Below are positions 20,139 through 28,541 of a stretch of DNA of 49,501 bases, in pieces. Position 1 is the first letter of the stretch. Every line of letters starts with the position of its first letter. This DNA is from Gammaproteobacteria bacterium. GTDB taxonomy: Bacteria > Pseudomonadota > Gammaproteobacteria > DSM-16500. The translations under genes were made by a program, and so were the position numbers. The stretch spans positions 1 through 49,501 of the forward strand of contig JABDFQ010000011.1 in the NCBI GenBank assembly GCA_013286495.1. Direction: 5' to 3'. A model generated the notes under the pieces. It was not told the origin of the DNA. It made no database searches and saw nothing but the letters and a program-made list of their open reading frames with translations.

Positions 20139-21509
20139 ATGCGTTTACACATCTTGGGAATATGCGGAACATTCATGAGTGGCATTGCCATTCTCGCCAA
20201 ACAATCGGGACATGAAGTGACTGGTTCAGATTTAAATGTTTATCCGCCAATGAGCACACAACTAATCGAACAAGGCATTAAGCTCATCGAAGGTTATGAT
20301 GCAGAACAAATCACATCTGATATTGATTGCGTGATTGTAGGAAATGTAATTCGTCGTGGTAATCCTGCGATGGAATTTGTGTTAGCCAACAATATTCCCT
20401 ATGTTTCTGCACCTGAATGGTTAGCTAAACATCTTTTGCAAAATCGCTGGGTATTAGCAGTTTCAGGTACGCATGGCAAGACAACCACCACCAGTTTGTT
20501 GACATGGATATTACATGCAGCGGGATTGGAACCTGGATTTTTAATTGGAGGAATTCCTGAAAATTTTGGTGTGTCAGCGCGCGCTGGTCGATCACCTTAT
20601 TTTGTGATTGAAGCAGATGAATATGACAGTGCGTTTTTCGATAAACGTTCCAAGTTTATTCATTATCATCCCAGAACATTAATTCTCAATAATCTCGAAT
20701 ACGATCATGCTGATATTTTTACTGATCTTGCTGCGATCAAACAATCTTTTCATTATCTGCTGAGAACCATTCCTGGTAATGGCCAGATTATTAGTCATGC
20801 TGATGATGAAAATATTGCAGATGTGCTGAATAAGGGATGCTGGACGCCGGTTGTTCAGTTTGGCGGCAAAAAGAGTGTGTGGCGTGCAGAATTGCAGGAA
20901 CGGGATGGCAGCGTATTTAAAGTATTACATGAAGAAAAATTATGCGGCACCGTTCACTGGAATTTGCTAGGTATGCATAATGTTAACAATGCGTTAGCAG
21001 CGATTGCTGCAGCGCATCATGCAGGTGTTACAGCAGAAACAGCGGTCGCCGCACTCGCTGATTTTAAAAATGTAAAACGTCGACTGGAAGTGAAGGGAAC
21101 CGTAAAAAATATTGTTATTTATGATGATTTCGCGCATCATCCCACGGCGATTGCAACGACACTTGCGGGATTACGGGCAAAAATTGGTGACAAGGCGCGT
21201 ATGATTGCAGTGTTGGAATTTGGTTCTTATACGATGCGTACAGGTGTGCACAAGGAAAGTATAAAAGATTCATTGCAGGCAGCTGATATGGTAGTTTGCA
21301 AAGGCAGCAGTGCAGATACGGATTGGGGACTTGCAGATTTATTACAAAAGTTCACACAACCCACACGCATGTATGCAACGGTTGAGGCGATTATTTCTCA
21401 CCTGGTTCCTGAGTTAAAAGCAGGTGATCATGTAGTGATAATGAGTAATTCCGGTTTCGGTGGTATTCATCAGAAATTACTGGAAGCGATTAATAATGAA
21501 AGAAGCTGA
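20139..21509 (+). CDS. mpl: UDP-MurNAc:L-Ala-gamma-D-Glu-meso-DAP ligase
   Basis: Recycles murein tripeptide onto UDP-MurNAc. It is a Mur-ligase family enzyme: N-terminal LHILGICGTFMSGIAILA, ATP loop VSGTHGKTTTTSL, IEADEYDSAFFD and the C-terminal YDDFAHHPTAI segment. Mpl is distinguished from MurC by the GICGTFM start and by the FGSYTMRTGVH region. I start at ATG 20139, with AGGGG five bases upstream, giving 456 residues, the usual length. It shows that peptidoglycan recycling and DAP-type murein are present. Confidence 0.94.
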   Translation: MRLHILGICGTFMSGIAILAKQSGHEVTGSDLNVYPPMSTQLIEQGIKLIEGYDAEQITSDIDCVIVGNVIRRGNPAMEFVLANNIPYVSAPEWLAKHLLQNRWVLAVSGTHGKTTTTSLLTWILHAAGLEPGFLIGGIPENFGVSARAGRSPYFVIEADEYDSAFFDKRSKFIHYHPRTLILNNLEYDHADIFTDLAAIKQSFHYLLRTIPGNGQIISHADDENIADVLNKGCWTPVVQFGGKKSVWRAELQERDGSVFKVLHEEKLCGTVHWNLLGMHNVNNALAAIAAAHHAGVTAETAVAALADFKNVKRRLEVKGTVKNIVIYDDFAHHPTAIATTLAGLRAKIGDKARMIAVLEFGSYTMRTGVHKESIKDSLQAADMVVCKGSSADTDWGLADLLQKFTQPTRMYATVEAIISHLVPELKAGDHVVIMSNSGFGGIHQKLLEAINNERS

Positions 21510-21612
21510 AGATAAAAATAAATTACATTTTTCTGTCGCAGGTGCCTGGCTAGGTTTAATTGCTTATCTGGTCGTTATTATTTTGCTCGCGATAGTGTGG
21601 ATAGTTGGATAA
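21496..21612 (+). CDS. Small single-pass membrane peptide (38 residues)
   Basis: The ORF overlaps the last 14 nt of mpl and ends 3 nt before apaG. A charged N-terminus (MKEAEDKNK) precedes one strong hydrophobic helix (AGAWLGLIAYLVVIILLAIVWIVG), so it is likely a single-pass inner-membrane peptide. GGAAG nine bases upstream of the ATG supports translation. Tight packing within an mpl-apaG run suggests it is real. Function unknown. Confidence 0.55.
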   Translation: MKEAEDKNKLHFSVAGAWLGLIAYLVVIILLAIVWIVG

Positions 21613-21615
21613 ATT

Positions 21616-22023
21616 ATGCTGAAAAGAAAATCATTGAACATCGTGATCAAACCGCAAGCTGCGTATGCTGCTGAGCAATCTGATCCATCGAGTGAAAAAT
21701 TTGTCTGGTCGTACAAGGTGGAAATTCATAACAATAGCAGGCAGACCATTCAATTATTGGCGAGACGATGGTTTATTACAGACATGGCGGGAAAAATTGA
21801 AGATATACAGGGAACGGGTGTGGTGGGATTGCAGCCGTTGATCAAACCAGGTTACTGGTTCAGTTACACCAGTTGTTGTCAGTTATTAACTCCGCTTGGC
21901 ACGATGGAAGGTTATTATGAAGTGCAAAATCTCAAACAGGAATTGTTTGTCGTGGATATTCCCAAGTTTGTGCTATCTGCACCGCCTGCGATTACGAGAG
22001 TTTATAAGTCGATATTGCACTAG
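21616..22023 (+). CDS. apaG: ApaG (DUF525) protein
   Basis: Fibronectin-III-like fold protein of about 125-135 residues, originally named from its link to diadenosine tetraphosphate hydrolase. Diagnostic strands: FVWSYKVEIHNNSRQTIQLLARRW, GKIEDIQGTGVVGLQP, and the SYTSCCQLLTPLGTMEGYY block. The biochemical role is not settled in the family. apaH is not adjacent here; it follows mpl and the small membrane peptide by 3 nt, so it is probably cotranscribed. Confidence 0.92.
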   Translation: MLKRKSLNIVIKPQAAYAAEQSDPSSEKFVWSYKVEIHNNSRQTIQLLARRWFITDMAGKIEDIQGTGVVGLQPLIKPGYWFSYTSCCQLLTPLGTMEGYYEVQNLKQELFVVDIPKFVLSAPPAITRVYKSILH

Positions 22024-22031
22024 GTTGTCCG

Positions 22032-22099
22032 CATGGCTATTTTTACCTATACTACAATTTAGCCACGTCTAAAATGTAGTAGGGGTCAAAATAGCCATG
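22032..22099. promoter_or_regulatory. Inverted repeat covering the ribosome site and start codon of the DUF4143 ATPase
   Basis: Two arms of about 31 nt (22032-22062 and 22069-22099) pair with four mismatches around a 6-nt loop. The right arm contains the AGGGG ribosome site and the ATG at 22097. In RNA it would hide translation initiation; in DNA it could be a dimeric operator. Either would give autoregulation, which is inference. Confidence 0.6.
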
Positions 22100-23233
22100 A
22101 AGCGTTACTGTGAAGATTTTATTTATCAAGACCTTAAGAAAAAGATGGTTTTTTTGGGCGGTCCACGACAAGTAGGTAAAACCACCTTAAGCCAATCTAT
22201 CGCTAAAGCACATTATCAAAACTGGGTTTATCTGAATTGGGATAATGAAGAGAATAAACGTGCCATTCTACGCAAACAGTGGTTGATGGATAGTGACCTT
22301 GTTATTTTTGATGAGCTGCATAAATATCCTCGGTGGAAGCAATGGATTAAAGGTGTTTATGATACAAAACCAGAGTGGCAACAATATTTTGTGACAGGTT
22401 CAGCACGTATGGATGTTTATCGTAAAGGTGGAGATTCATTGCTTGGTCGTTATCATTACTGGCGTTTACATCCATTAACAATTGATGAGTTACCACCAGG
22501 CATTTCTGCAAAGGAAGGATTTAAACGCTTGCTTGAAGTGGGCGGCTTTCCTGAACCATTTCTATTGAATGATTTGCGTGAAGCACGCCGTTGGCGTCGC
22601 GAACGATTCGATAGATTATTAAGAGAAGATATTCGGGATCTCGAATCCATTCGTAATTTGCAATTATTATCGTTATTTGTTGATGCATTACGAGAAAGAG
22701 TAGGTGGTTTAATTACTTTGTCGAATATGGCAGCTGATTTACAGATATCACCTAAAACAGCAAAAAACTGGTTAATGGTTATTGAAAAAATGTATCTTGC
22801 TTTTCCTGTCTATCCTCTTGTGCGCCAGGTTCCCAGAGCTATTCAAAAACCGCCAAAAGTTTATTTCTATGATAATGCAGATGTTATTGAAAATGATGGA
22901 GCTCGTCTGGAAAATCTGGTAGCAACAACTTTACTGAAACGTTTAAATTTTATCGAAGATTACTATGGTCATCGCTGTAGTTTGCATTACATTCGTGATA
23001 AAGAGGGAAGAGAGGTTGATTTTGTCACGCAAATGAATAACGAAATAATCGATTTAATAGAAGTTAAACACAAGGATGCAGATATTTCCTCGCATTTAAA
23101 ATATTATTCCGATAAATTAAAACCAAAAAATACCGTGCAATTAGTGGCTGAACTAAAACGCAGTTATCATCAGGATCATATTTTAGTGACAACGCCTATC
23201 GAGTATTTTCAGAATCCACCATGGAAAATTTAA
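22097..23233 (+). CDS. AAA_14/DUF4143-type ATPase
   Basis: 378 residues. Walker [12 protein letters not shown] (21-31), Walker [10 protein letters not shown] (D72, E73), a middle winged-helix-like region, and a C-terminal DUF4143 domain with the nuclease-like EVDF...IEVK signature (GREVDFVTQ and LIEVKHKD). This superfamily is widespread, frequently horizontally transferred and functionally poorly understood. It lies between apaG and the convergent thioredoxin-fold gene; its TAA overlaps the last bases of that gene's stop codon. An inverted repeat masks its start. Confidence 0.88.
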   Translation: MKRYCEDFIYQDLKKKMVFLGGPRQVGKTTLSQSIAKAHYQNWVYLNWDNEENKRAILRKQWLMDSDLVIFDELHKYPRWKQWIKGVYDTKPEWQQYFVTGSARMDVYRKGGDSLLGRYHYWRLHPLTIDELPPGISAKEGFKRLLEVGGFPEPFLLNDLREARRWRRERFDRLLREDIRDLESIRNLQLLSLFVDALRERVGGLITLSNMAADLQISPKTAKNWLMVIEKMYLAFPVYPLVRQVPRAIQKPPKVYFYDNADVIENDGARLENLVATTLLKRLNFIEDYYGHRCSLHYIRDKEGREVDFVTQMNNEIIDLIEVKHKDADISSHLKYYSDKLKPKNTVQLVAELKRSYHQDHILVTTPIEYFQNPPWKI

Positions 23234-24960
23234 AGTAATTTATTCAGCACCATCAACATTTCAGCATGTTCTGCAGGATAATGTGATAACAGCGGCCAGC
23301 CAGCTTGCACAGTTTTTTCTGCTGCAATTTTGTAATTATCATCACCGCATAATTCAGATAATTTCAGCAGACATTTCGCGGCAATGGCATTACCCGCAGG
23401 TGCTGCTTCATCCATGAATTGTTTTGGCCGAAATAATAATTTCTCATGATCATCTGCTGTGAAATAAAAACCACCTTCTTCCTTGTCATAAAAATGTTTC
23501 AGAATCACAGCAGCTAATTCTTTTGCAAAATCCAGATAATCTATTTCCTGCGAATAAGAATACGCAGTCAGTAATGCATCCATCAGAAATACATAATCAT
23601 CCAGATATGCCATTAAAGAATTAGTAGTATGCAAACGCTGTGCATGCCAGGCATGCTGTTTGATATATTGCAGCGCACGTTTCGCTGAATCGGTAAACAC
23701 AGGTTCATTTAAGATATATCCTGCCATGAACATGCTTTTAATCATTAACGCATTCCAGCCAGTTAGTATTTTGGTATCGATGGCTGGTGCGATGCGTTTA
23801 TCCCGTGCCGCCAGTAATTTTGCTTTCGCTGAATGAAGCAAAGGTTGTGATATATCCATATTATTGTCGGCAATATATAAATGCCAATGCGATTCAAAAT
23901 TGGCGGGCTCATTTAATCCATAATATTGTGCAATGAATGCAAACTCTTCTTCATTCAATAATGATTCGATCTCAGTTTTATCCCACACATAATATTTTCC
24001 TTCATCACCTTCACTATCTGCATCCATGCTCGTGTAATATCCACCTTCGGGCGATTGCATATGCGACAAAATCCATTGTGCAATCTCACGTGCTGTGTTA
24101 GCAAATGTCATATCATCATGTTGTTGAAATGCTGTTAGATATAAAGCAAGTAATTGCGCATTGTCATACAGCATTTTTTCAAAATGTGGAATACGCCATT
24201 GCGCATCGACTGTATAACGAAAAAAACCACCGCCTAATTGATCAGCGATTCCGCCTCTTGCCATATGTTGCAGCGTCGTCGCAACCAAAGGTGATTGTTG
24301 CTGCAATAAAAAATCCAGGCGTGAAGGTTGTGGAAATTTGGGTGCATTACCAAAGCCACCGTTTACAGCATCATAGTGACGTTGCAAACTGGCGAGTGCA
24401 TGTTGAATAGGTTGCTGGTTGAGATGCACATCTTTTGCAATGGCTTTTGGCGGATAAATAAATTTAGCTAATTCCGCATGTTGTTTTTGTATATCGGCTA
24501 AACGATGATGAAAAATATCAGACAACTGTGTCAGCAGATTGGCAAATGCTGGTAAATGTTCTGTGGCTTTTGCAGGAAAATAGGTACCACTAAAAAATGG
24601 CATTAAATCATCTGGCGTTAAAATCACAGTGAGTGGCCAACCACCACCTTGACGTGTCAGTAAATAATGTGTGAATTGATAAATCATATCGAGATCAGGA
24701 CGTTCTTCGCGATCCACTTTAATATTAATAAATAATGCATTCATCACATCAGCTGTATCTTTATCTTCAAATGTGTCATGCGCCATGACATGACACCAGT
24801 GACAGGCAGAATAGCCAATGGAGAGTAAAATAGGCTTATTTTGTTGACGTGCTGCAGTTAATGCTTCTTCACCCCACGGATACCAGTCAACCGGATTAAA
24901 AGCATGTTGTCTGAGATAAGGACTAGCTTCATTGGCAAGTCGATTTGCCTTTTGTGACAT
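23230..24960 (-). CDS. DUF255 thioredoxin-fold protein (YyaL/SSP411-like)
   Basis: An N-terminal thioredoxin-like domain with the conserved block [14 protein letters not shown]...NPVDWYPWG and the CHWC active-site motif ([10 protein letters not shown]) is followed by a long alpha/alpha-barrel region resembling N-acylglucosamine epimerase folds ([39 protein letters not shown]). Family members are usually about 650-690 residues; this one has about 576, so it is somewhat short at the C-terminus. Function in bacteria is not established. I prefer ATG 24960 (AGGA about 9 nt upstream) over 24966. Confidence 0.9.
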   Translation of the reverse strand: MSQKANRLANEASPYLRQHAFNPVDWYPWGEEALTAARQQNKPILLSIGYSACHWCHVMAHDTFEDKDTADVMNALFINIKVDREERPDLDMIYQFTHYLLTRQGGGWPLTVILTPDDLMPFFSGTYFPAKATEHLPAFANLLTQLSDIFHHRLADIQKQHAELAKFIYPPKAIAKDVHLNQQPIQHALASLQRHYDAVNGGFGNAPKFPQPSRLDFLLQQQSPLVATTLQHMARGGIADQLGGGFFRYTVDAQWRIPHFEKMLYDNAQLLALYLTAFQQHDDMTFANTAREIAQWILSHMQSPEGGYYTSMDADSEGDEGKYYVWDKTEIESLLNEEEFAFIAQYYGLNEPANFESHWHLYIADNNMDISQPLLHSAKAKLLAARDKRIAPAIDTKILTGWNALMIKSMFMAGYILNEPVFTDSAKRALQYIKQHAWHAQRLHTTNSLMAYLDDYVFLMDALLTAYSYSQEIDYLDFAKELAAVILKHFYDKEEGGFYFTADDHEKLLFRPKQFMDEAAPAGNAIAAKCLLKLSELCGDDNYKIAAEKTVQAGWPLLSHYPAEHAEMLMVLNKLL

Positions 24961-24972
24961 GATCATTTTTCC

Positions 24973-25899
24973 TTATGATTTGCGACAGGGAATAGGAGTA
25001 TTAATGACTTTTACTTCATTTTGTTTGCGTAATGATTTGCGAATAAGAGTAACCATATGTTCCAGCAGAACACGTTTGGCACTGGTTGGTCGCCATGTCA
25101 AACCAATCACGCGTGATGGTTTGGGAGCATTGAATGGTAAATAATAATTACCATCCTTTGATTGTTGTGCGAGTTTGGGCATGAGTGTCATGCCAATATT
25201 TGCTGCCACCATGTGACGCAAGGTTTCAAGACTGGTTGCATGAAAACCTTTGGTTTCAGTTGCGCGTGCCAGATGACATACTTGCAATGCCTGATCACGC
25301 AAACAATGTCCATCTTCGAGTAAGAGGATTGGTTTATTCTGCAAATCAGCAAGACGAATATTTTTGCGTTTCGATAAACTATTTTTATCAGGAACAGCGA
25401 GTAAAAATTCTTCTTCAAATAATGGCAGTGAAATAAAATTTTCATCTGCAAGAGGTAAGGCGAGTAGTGCTGCATCCAGTTTACCGTGAGTTAATTTTTG
25501 CATGATATGCGGTGTTTTATCTTCGATAAGATAAATGGATAGATCAGGTAATTGTCTGGTGAGTTCTGGAATAATGCGCGGCAATAAATAAGGTGCGAGA
25601 GTAGGGATGATGCCCAACTGGATTTCACCGCTGAACGGATCTAGCGCTTGCCTGGCAGCATCTTTCATATTTTCCACGCGGTGTAAAATTTCGCGCGCAT
25701 GTTCAGTTAACATTTTTCCAGTTTCAGTTAGCATGGCGGATTTATTCGTGCGTTCAATTAATTGCACACCAAGAAAATTTTCCAGCTTTTTGATCTGCAT
25801 ACTGAGCGCCGGCTGACTGACAAAGCACGCAGCAGCAGCCTGACCAAAATGTTTGTGGTCAGCAATGGCAACAAGATATTTTAAGTCGCGGATATTCAT
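24973..25899 (-). CDS. oxyR: Hydrogen peroxide-sensing LysR regulator OxyR
   Basis: LysR-type activator of antioxidant genes. The N-terminal winged helix (residues 1-60, FGQAAAACFVSQPALSMQIKKLE) is typical. The redox segment LEDGHCLRDQALQVC places the peroxidatic Cys at 199 and the resolving Cys at 208, the same numbers as in E. coli OxyR. The 308-residue length matches. It sits directly upstream of the DUF255 gene on the same strand, about 12 nt apart, so they may be cotranscribed. No divergent partner gene lies across the 490-nt gap, which is filled by a giant palindrome. Confidence 0.95.
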   Translation of the reverse strand: MNIRDLKYLVAIADHKHFGQAAAACFVSQPALSMQIKKLENFLGVQLIERTNKSAMLTETGKMLTEHAREILHRVENMKDAARQALDPFSGEIQLGIIPTLAPYLLPRIIPELTRQLPDLSIYLIEDKTPHIMQKLTHGKLDAALLALPLADENFISLPLFEEEFLLAVPDKNSLSKRKNIRLADLQNKPILLLEDGHCLRDQALQVCHLARATETKGFHATSLETLRHMVAANIGMTLMPKLAQQSKDGNYYLPFNAPKPSRVIGLTWRPTSAKRVLLEHMVTLIRKSLRKQNEVKVINTPIPCRKS

Positions 25900-25969
25900 G
25901 GAGATTTTTTATTCATAATAATATTTTATGGGAATTATATAATGGATAAGATTAAATTATCAAGCGGCG

Positions 25970-26373
25970 GACTGTCATGGGATGTAGCAGGAGTGTTGAT
26001 GTGCAACAGGTGTGCATGTAGCAGGTGTGTTGGTGTGCAACAGGTGTGTGCATGTAGCAGGAGTGTTGGTGTGCAACAGGTGTGTCACCCCGGAAAATAC
26101 GCCGCTGCTGTCCTGGTTCAGTTAGCGGCTGTTGTTCGGCGTATTTGTCCGGGGCCCGGGTTTTTGCGATAGTGAGAGTTTTTAACTTTAATTAGAGAAC
26201 CTCTCATTACTGCAAAAACCCGGGCCCCGGACAAATACGCCGAACAACAGCCGCTAACTGAACCAGGACAGCAGCGGCGTATTTTCCGGGGTGACACACC
26301 TGTTGCACACCAACACACCTGCTACATGCACACCTGTCGCACATCAACACTCCTGCTACATCCCATGACAGTC
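25970..26373. repeat. Giant palindrome with arms of over 160 bp and an asymmetric tandem duplication
   Basis: The left arm (25970-26167) and right arm (26212-26373) are complementary almost perfectly. The exception is an extra unit of about 36 nt in the left arm, where the TGCATGTAGCAGG...GTGCAACAGGTGTG module is repeated three times instead of twice. Pairing continues imperfectly into the loop. A 16-nt stretch (TGCATGTAGCAGGTGT) also forms the outer part of the palindrome at 32119-32261. It lies between the start of oxyR and the end of the PLD gene. Both arms encode a mirrored Cys/Val-rich frame that I do not consider a gene. Confidence 0.93.
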
Positions 26374-26394
26374 TTTTCTCAAACACATTATTCT

Positions 26395-27510
26395 TCATCC
26401 TTGCCAGTCTTTTTTAAACACCTCATTTAACTGTGCAATCACATCCATATCTCTTGTGATCACTGACAATTCGCGATTTTTATCCAGCGAAGTGTGAGTA
26501 AGATTAATCGAGCCAAGCACAGCTTCCTTATCATCCACGATCAACACTTTCGCATGAATGATCAGCTCTTGTGAGTAATGCAATCTCACACCTGCTTTTT
26601 GCAAATATTTTTCCTGCTTTTTTCGTAAAGGTTGCGACAGGATGATTTCCACCATCACATCGCGTCTGGCGGCATTAGCGAGAGCGCCAATTATTTTATA
26701 ATCATTCAATGTTTGTGCATAAACACGCAGTGATGATTTTGCATGATGCATTAGTTCAAGCAATTTTGCGCGACTATTATCTGGGCTCACTATTAAATCT
26801 GCAGAATCGATATGACTTGCGACATGATTCCAGTCTGCAGAAAAAATTCCAGCGATTGCTTTCACACGTTCAGCGTCATCCAGAACCAATGCAAAATTGC
26901 GTTCATTTCTGAAAGTAGCGCGAGTGAAATTAAACGTCATGACAATTGCTTTTTTATCATCTATCAACAGAGTTTTCTGGTGAATCAGATTGAAAGGTTT
27001 GATTTCACCTTGCCATGCAATATTATTTTTATTGAACGCAGCAATTGCCCTGGTATTTTCCTGCGATGATTTATAGGGTGAACTTTCCATAATAATCTTG
27101 ACCGTCTTGCCTTCCATTTTTTTCTGGACGATTGCATCCAGCAAAGTGTTATCCGTAAATCCGTAGATGACGAGATCCAGTGAATATTTACTATTGGAAA
27201 TTGCATCGAGGACAGGTTTGCGACCCATATCTGGTTCAATAATTAATTGATCAGCGTAAACTGGAGTAGCAAATAGAAAAAATAAAAAAGAAAATAAAAA
27301 AGAAAATAAAAAAGAAAATAAATAAGAATATAAAAAATTTAAAAAATAAAAAAAAGCTAAAAATATTGTGGGGTATTTGCGTGGGCTTTGTCTGTCTGGA
27401 TACAGGTTTCTCAGGGCGTCGCGACCATGGATGGTAAGAAGCGCCGAGGGCAGGAGCCCGTCCCTGAGAAACCTGTATCCAGACAGACAAAGCCCACGCA
27501 AATACCCCAC
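26395..27510 (-). CDS. Phospholipase D-fold protein with two HKD motifs; start lies in a palindrome
   Basis: Two PLD catalytic motifs are intact: H177-Q-K179 with D184/D185, and H319-A-K321 with D326/D327. The layout is like bacterial Nuc/cardiolipin synthase-type PLD proteins; the substrate (phospholipid or nucleic acid) cannot be told. A hydrophobic stretch (about residues 49-82) ending at VYA-DQ looks like a signal peptide, built from a 12-bp tandem repeat giving SFLF units. No ATG occurs in frame before it; the only usual start is GTG 27510, inside the 27358-27520 palindrome, so residues 1-48 are translated repeat. The true start is uncertain. Confidence 0.78.
   Translation of the reverse strand: MGYLRGLCLSGYRFLRDGLLPSALLTIHGRDALRNLYPDRQSPRKYPTIFLAFFYFLNFLYSYLFSFLFSFLFSFLFFLFATPVYADQLIIEPDMGRKPVLDAISNSKYSLDLVIYGFTDNTLLDAIVQKKMEGKTVKIIMESSPYKSSQENTRAIAAFNKNNIAWQGEIKPFNLIHQKTLLIDDKKAIVMTFNFTRATFRNERNFALVLDDAERVKAIAGIFSADWNHVASHIDSADLIVSPDNSRAKLLELMHHAKSSLRVYAQTLNDYKIIGALANAARRDVMVEIILSQPLRKKQEKYLQKAGVRLHYSQELIIHAKVLIVDDKEAVLGSINLTHTSLDKNRELSVITRDMDVIAQLNEVFKKDWQG
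27279..27326. repeat. 12-bp tandem repeat inside the PLD signal peptide
   Basis: Three perfect copies of AAAATAAAAAAG (27279-27314) and one imperfect copy (27315-27326). On the coding (minus) strand they encode repeated Ser-Phe-Leu-Phe units in the hydrophobic core of the signal peptide. Copy-number change would lengthen or shorten the helix by four residues without breaking the frame. Confidence 0.85.
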
Positions 27511-27520
27511 AATATTTTTA
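27358..27520. repeat. Perfect palindrome extending into the PLD gene 5' end
   Basis: Perfect 59-nt arms (27358-27416 and 27462-27520) with a 45-nt loop. Read on the minus strand it is open in the PLD frame for its whole length, from GTG 27510 to the signal-peptide codons. It separates recR from the PLD gene. The behaviour resembles Rickettsia palindromic elements, which insert in frame into genes; the sequence family itself is not one I recognise. Confidence 0.92.
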
Positions 27521-27567
27521 TCCTTTATATTTTTAAATTTTTATCGTTTTAAAATGCTTTATTATTT

Positions 27568-28164
27568 TTAAATTTCTTCTCTACCCACCAACGCATGTGC
27601 CAGCGTATTCGCATCGATATATTCCAGTTCACTTCCCAGTGCGACCCCGCGCGCGATGCGAGTTACCTTCACTTCAACGCCTCTCGCCATTTCCGAAATA
27701 TAATGTGCAGTAGCTTCGCCTTCCACCGTAGGATTCGTTGCGATGATGATCTCCTGCAGTTCACCATTTTCCATACGCGTTTTTAATTTTGACATCCCCA
27801 ATTCCTCGGGGCCGATGCCATCCAGTGGTGACAAGTGTCCCAGCAAGACAAAATATTTACCGCGGAAACTGCTAGTTTGTTCAATCACACTCACATCAAC
27901 TGGATTTTCCACAATGCATAACACCGCGCAATCACGGTGCAGGGAAGAGCAAATCTCACACACAGGAGTTTCGCTGAAGATACGGCATTGCTGGCAATGA
28001 CCAATATGGTGCATGGCATCCGTCAGACTTTGCGCCAAACGCTTGCCATTGTCGCGTCCACGAGTCAGCAGTTGTAATGCCATGCGTTGAGCGGTTTTAG
28101 GACCAACGCCTGGCAAGCAACGTAATGCTTCAATCAACTGATCCAGTAGAGGACTAAAGCGCAT
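27568..28164 (-). CDS. recR: Recombination mediator RecR
   Basis: RecFOR-pathway protein that helps load RecA at gaps. An N-terminal HhH segment ([20 protein letters not shown]), a C4 zinc finger (C57, C60, C69, C72) and a Toprim domain ([17 protein letters not shown], then [17 protein letters not shown]) are all present. The 198-residue length is exact for the family. It follows ybaB by 9 nt in the standard dnaX-ybaB-recR operon. Confidence 0.97.
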   Translation of the reverse strand: MRFSPLLDQLIEALRCLPGVGPKTAQRMALQLLTRGRDNGKRLAQSLTDAMHHIGHCQQCRIFSETPVCEICSSLHRDCAVLCIVENPVDVSVIEQTSSFRGKYFVLLGHLSPLDGIGPEELGMSKLKTRMENGELQEIIIATNPTVEGEATAHYISEMARGVEVKVTRIARGVALGSELEYIDANTLAHALVGREEI

Positions 28165-28173
28165 GGCGATTAA

Positions 28174-28503
28174 TTATCCTTCAAAGCCATCAGGCAGTTT
28201 CATATCCGCAAAGCCGCCCATTTTTTCACGTAAACTACGTTCAATTTTGTCCGTACCATCGTTAATTGCAGCAGCAATCAAATCTTCGATAATGGATTTT
28301 TCTTCGCGTAACAGAATCGGATCGAGTGTCACTTTTTTTGCATAATGCTGACCTGTAAAGACGATTTTTACAACGCCGCCGCCTGATTGTCCGGTGATTT
28401 CCATTTCAGCGACTTGCTTCTGGATGTCCATTAATTTTTTCTGCATTTCCTGCACTCGTTTTGTAATTTCATTTGTTGATATTTTGTCGGTAGGTTTGTT
28501 CAT
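28174..28503 (-). CDS. ybaB: YbaB/EbfC nucleoid-associated protein
   Basis: Small dimeric DNA-binding protein, 109 residues. An N-terminal coiled helix (ITKRVQEMQKKLMDIQKQVAEMEITGQSG split across the motif) is followed by the conserved GGGVVKIVFTGQHYAKKVTLDP strands and the LIAAAINDGTDKI helix. It lies in the conserved operon between dnaX and recR. Confidence 0.94.
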   Translation of the reverse strand: MNKPTDKISTNEITKRVQEMQKKLMDIQKQVAEMEITGQSGGGVVKIVFTGQHYAKKVTLDPILLREEKSIIEDLIAAAINDGTDKIERSLREKMGGFADMKLPDGFEG

Positions 28504-28541
28504 GAATAAAGCTCCAAATAAAAGGTTGTGTATTTTAACAG

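Noticed and set aside
25942..26398. Mirror-image open frames (about 60-76 residues, Cys/Val/Gln rich) in both arms of the giant palindrome
   Set aside because: They exist only because the arms are inverted copies; no ribosome site is convincing and one overlaps the end of the PLD gene.
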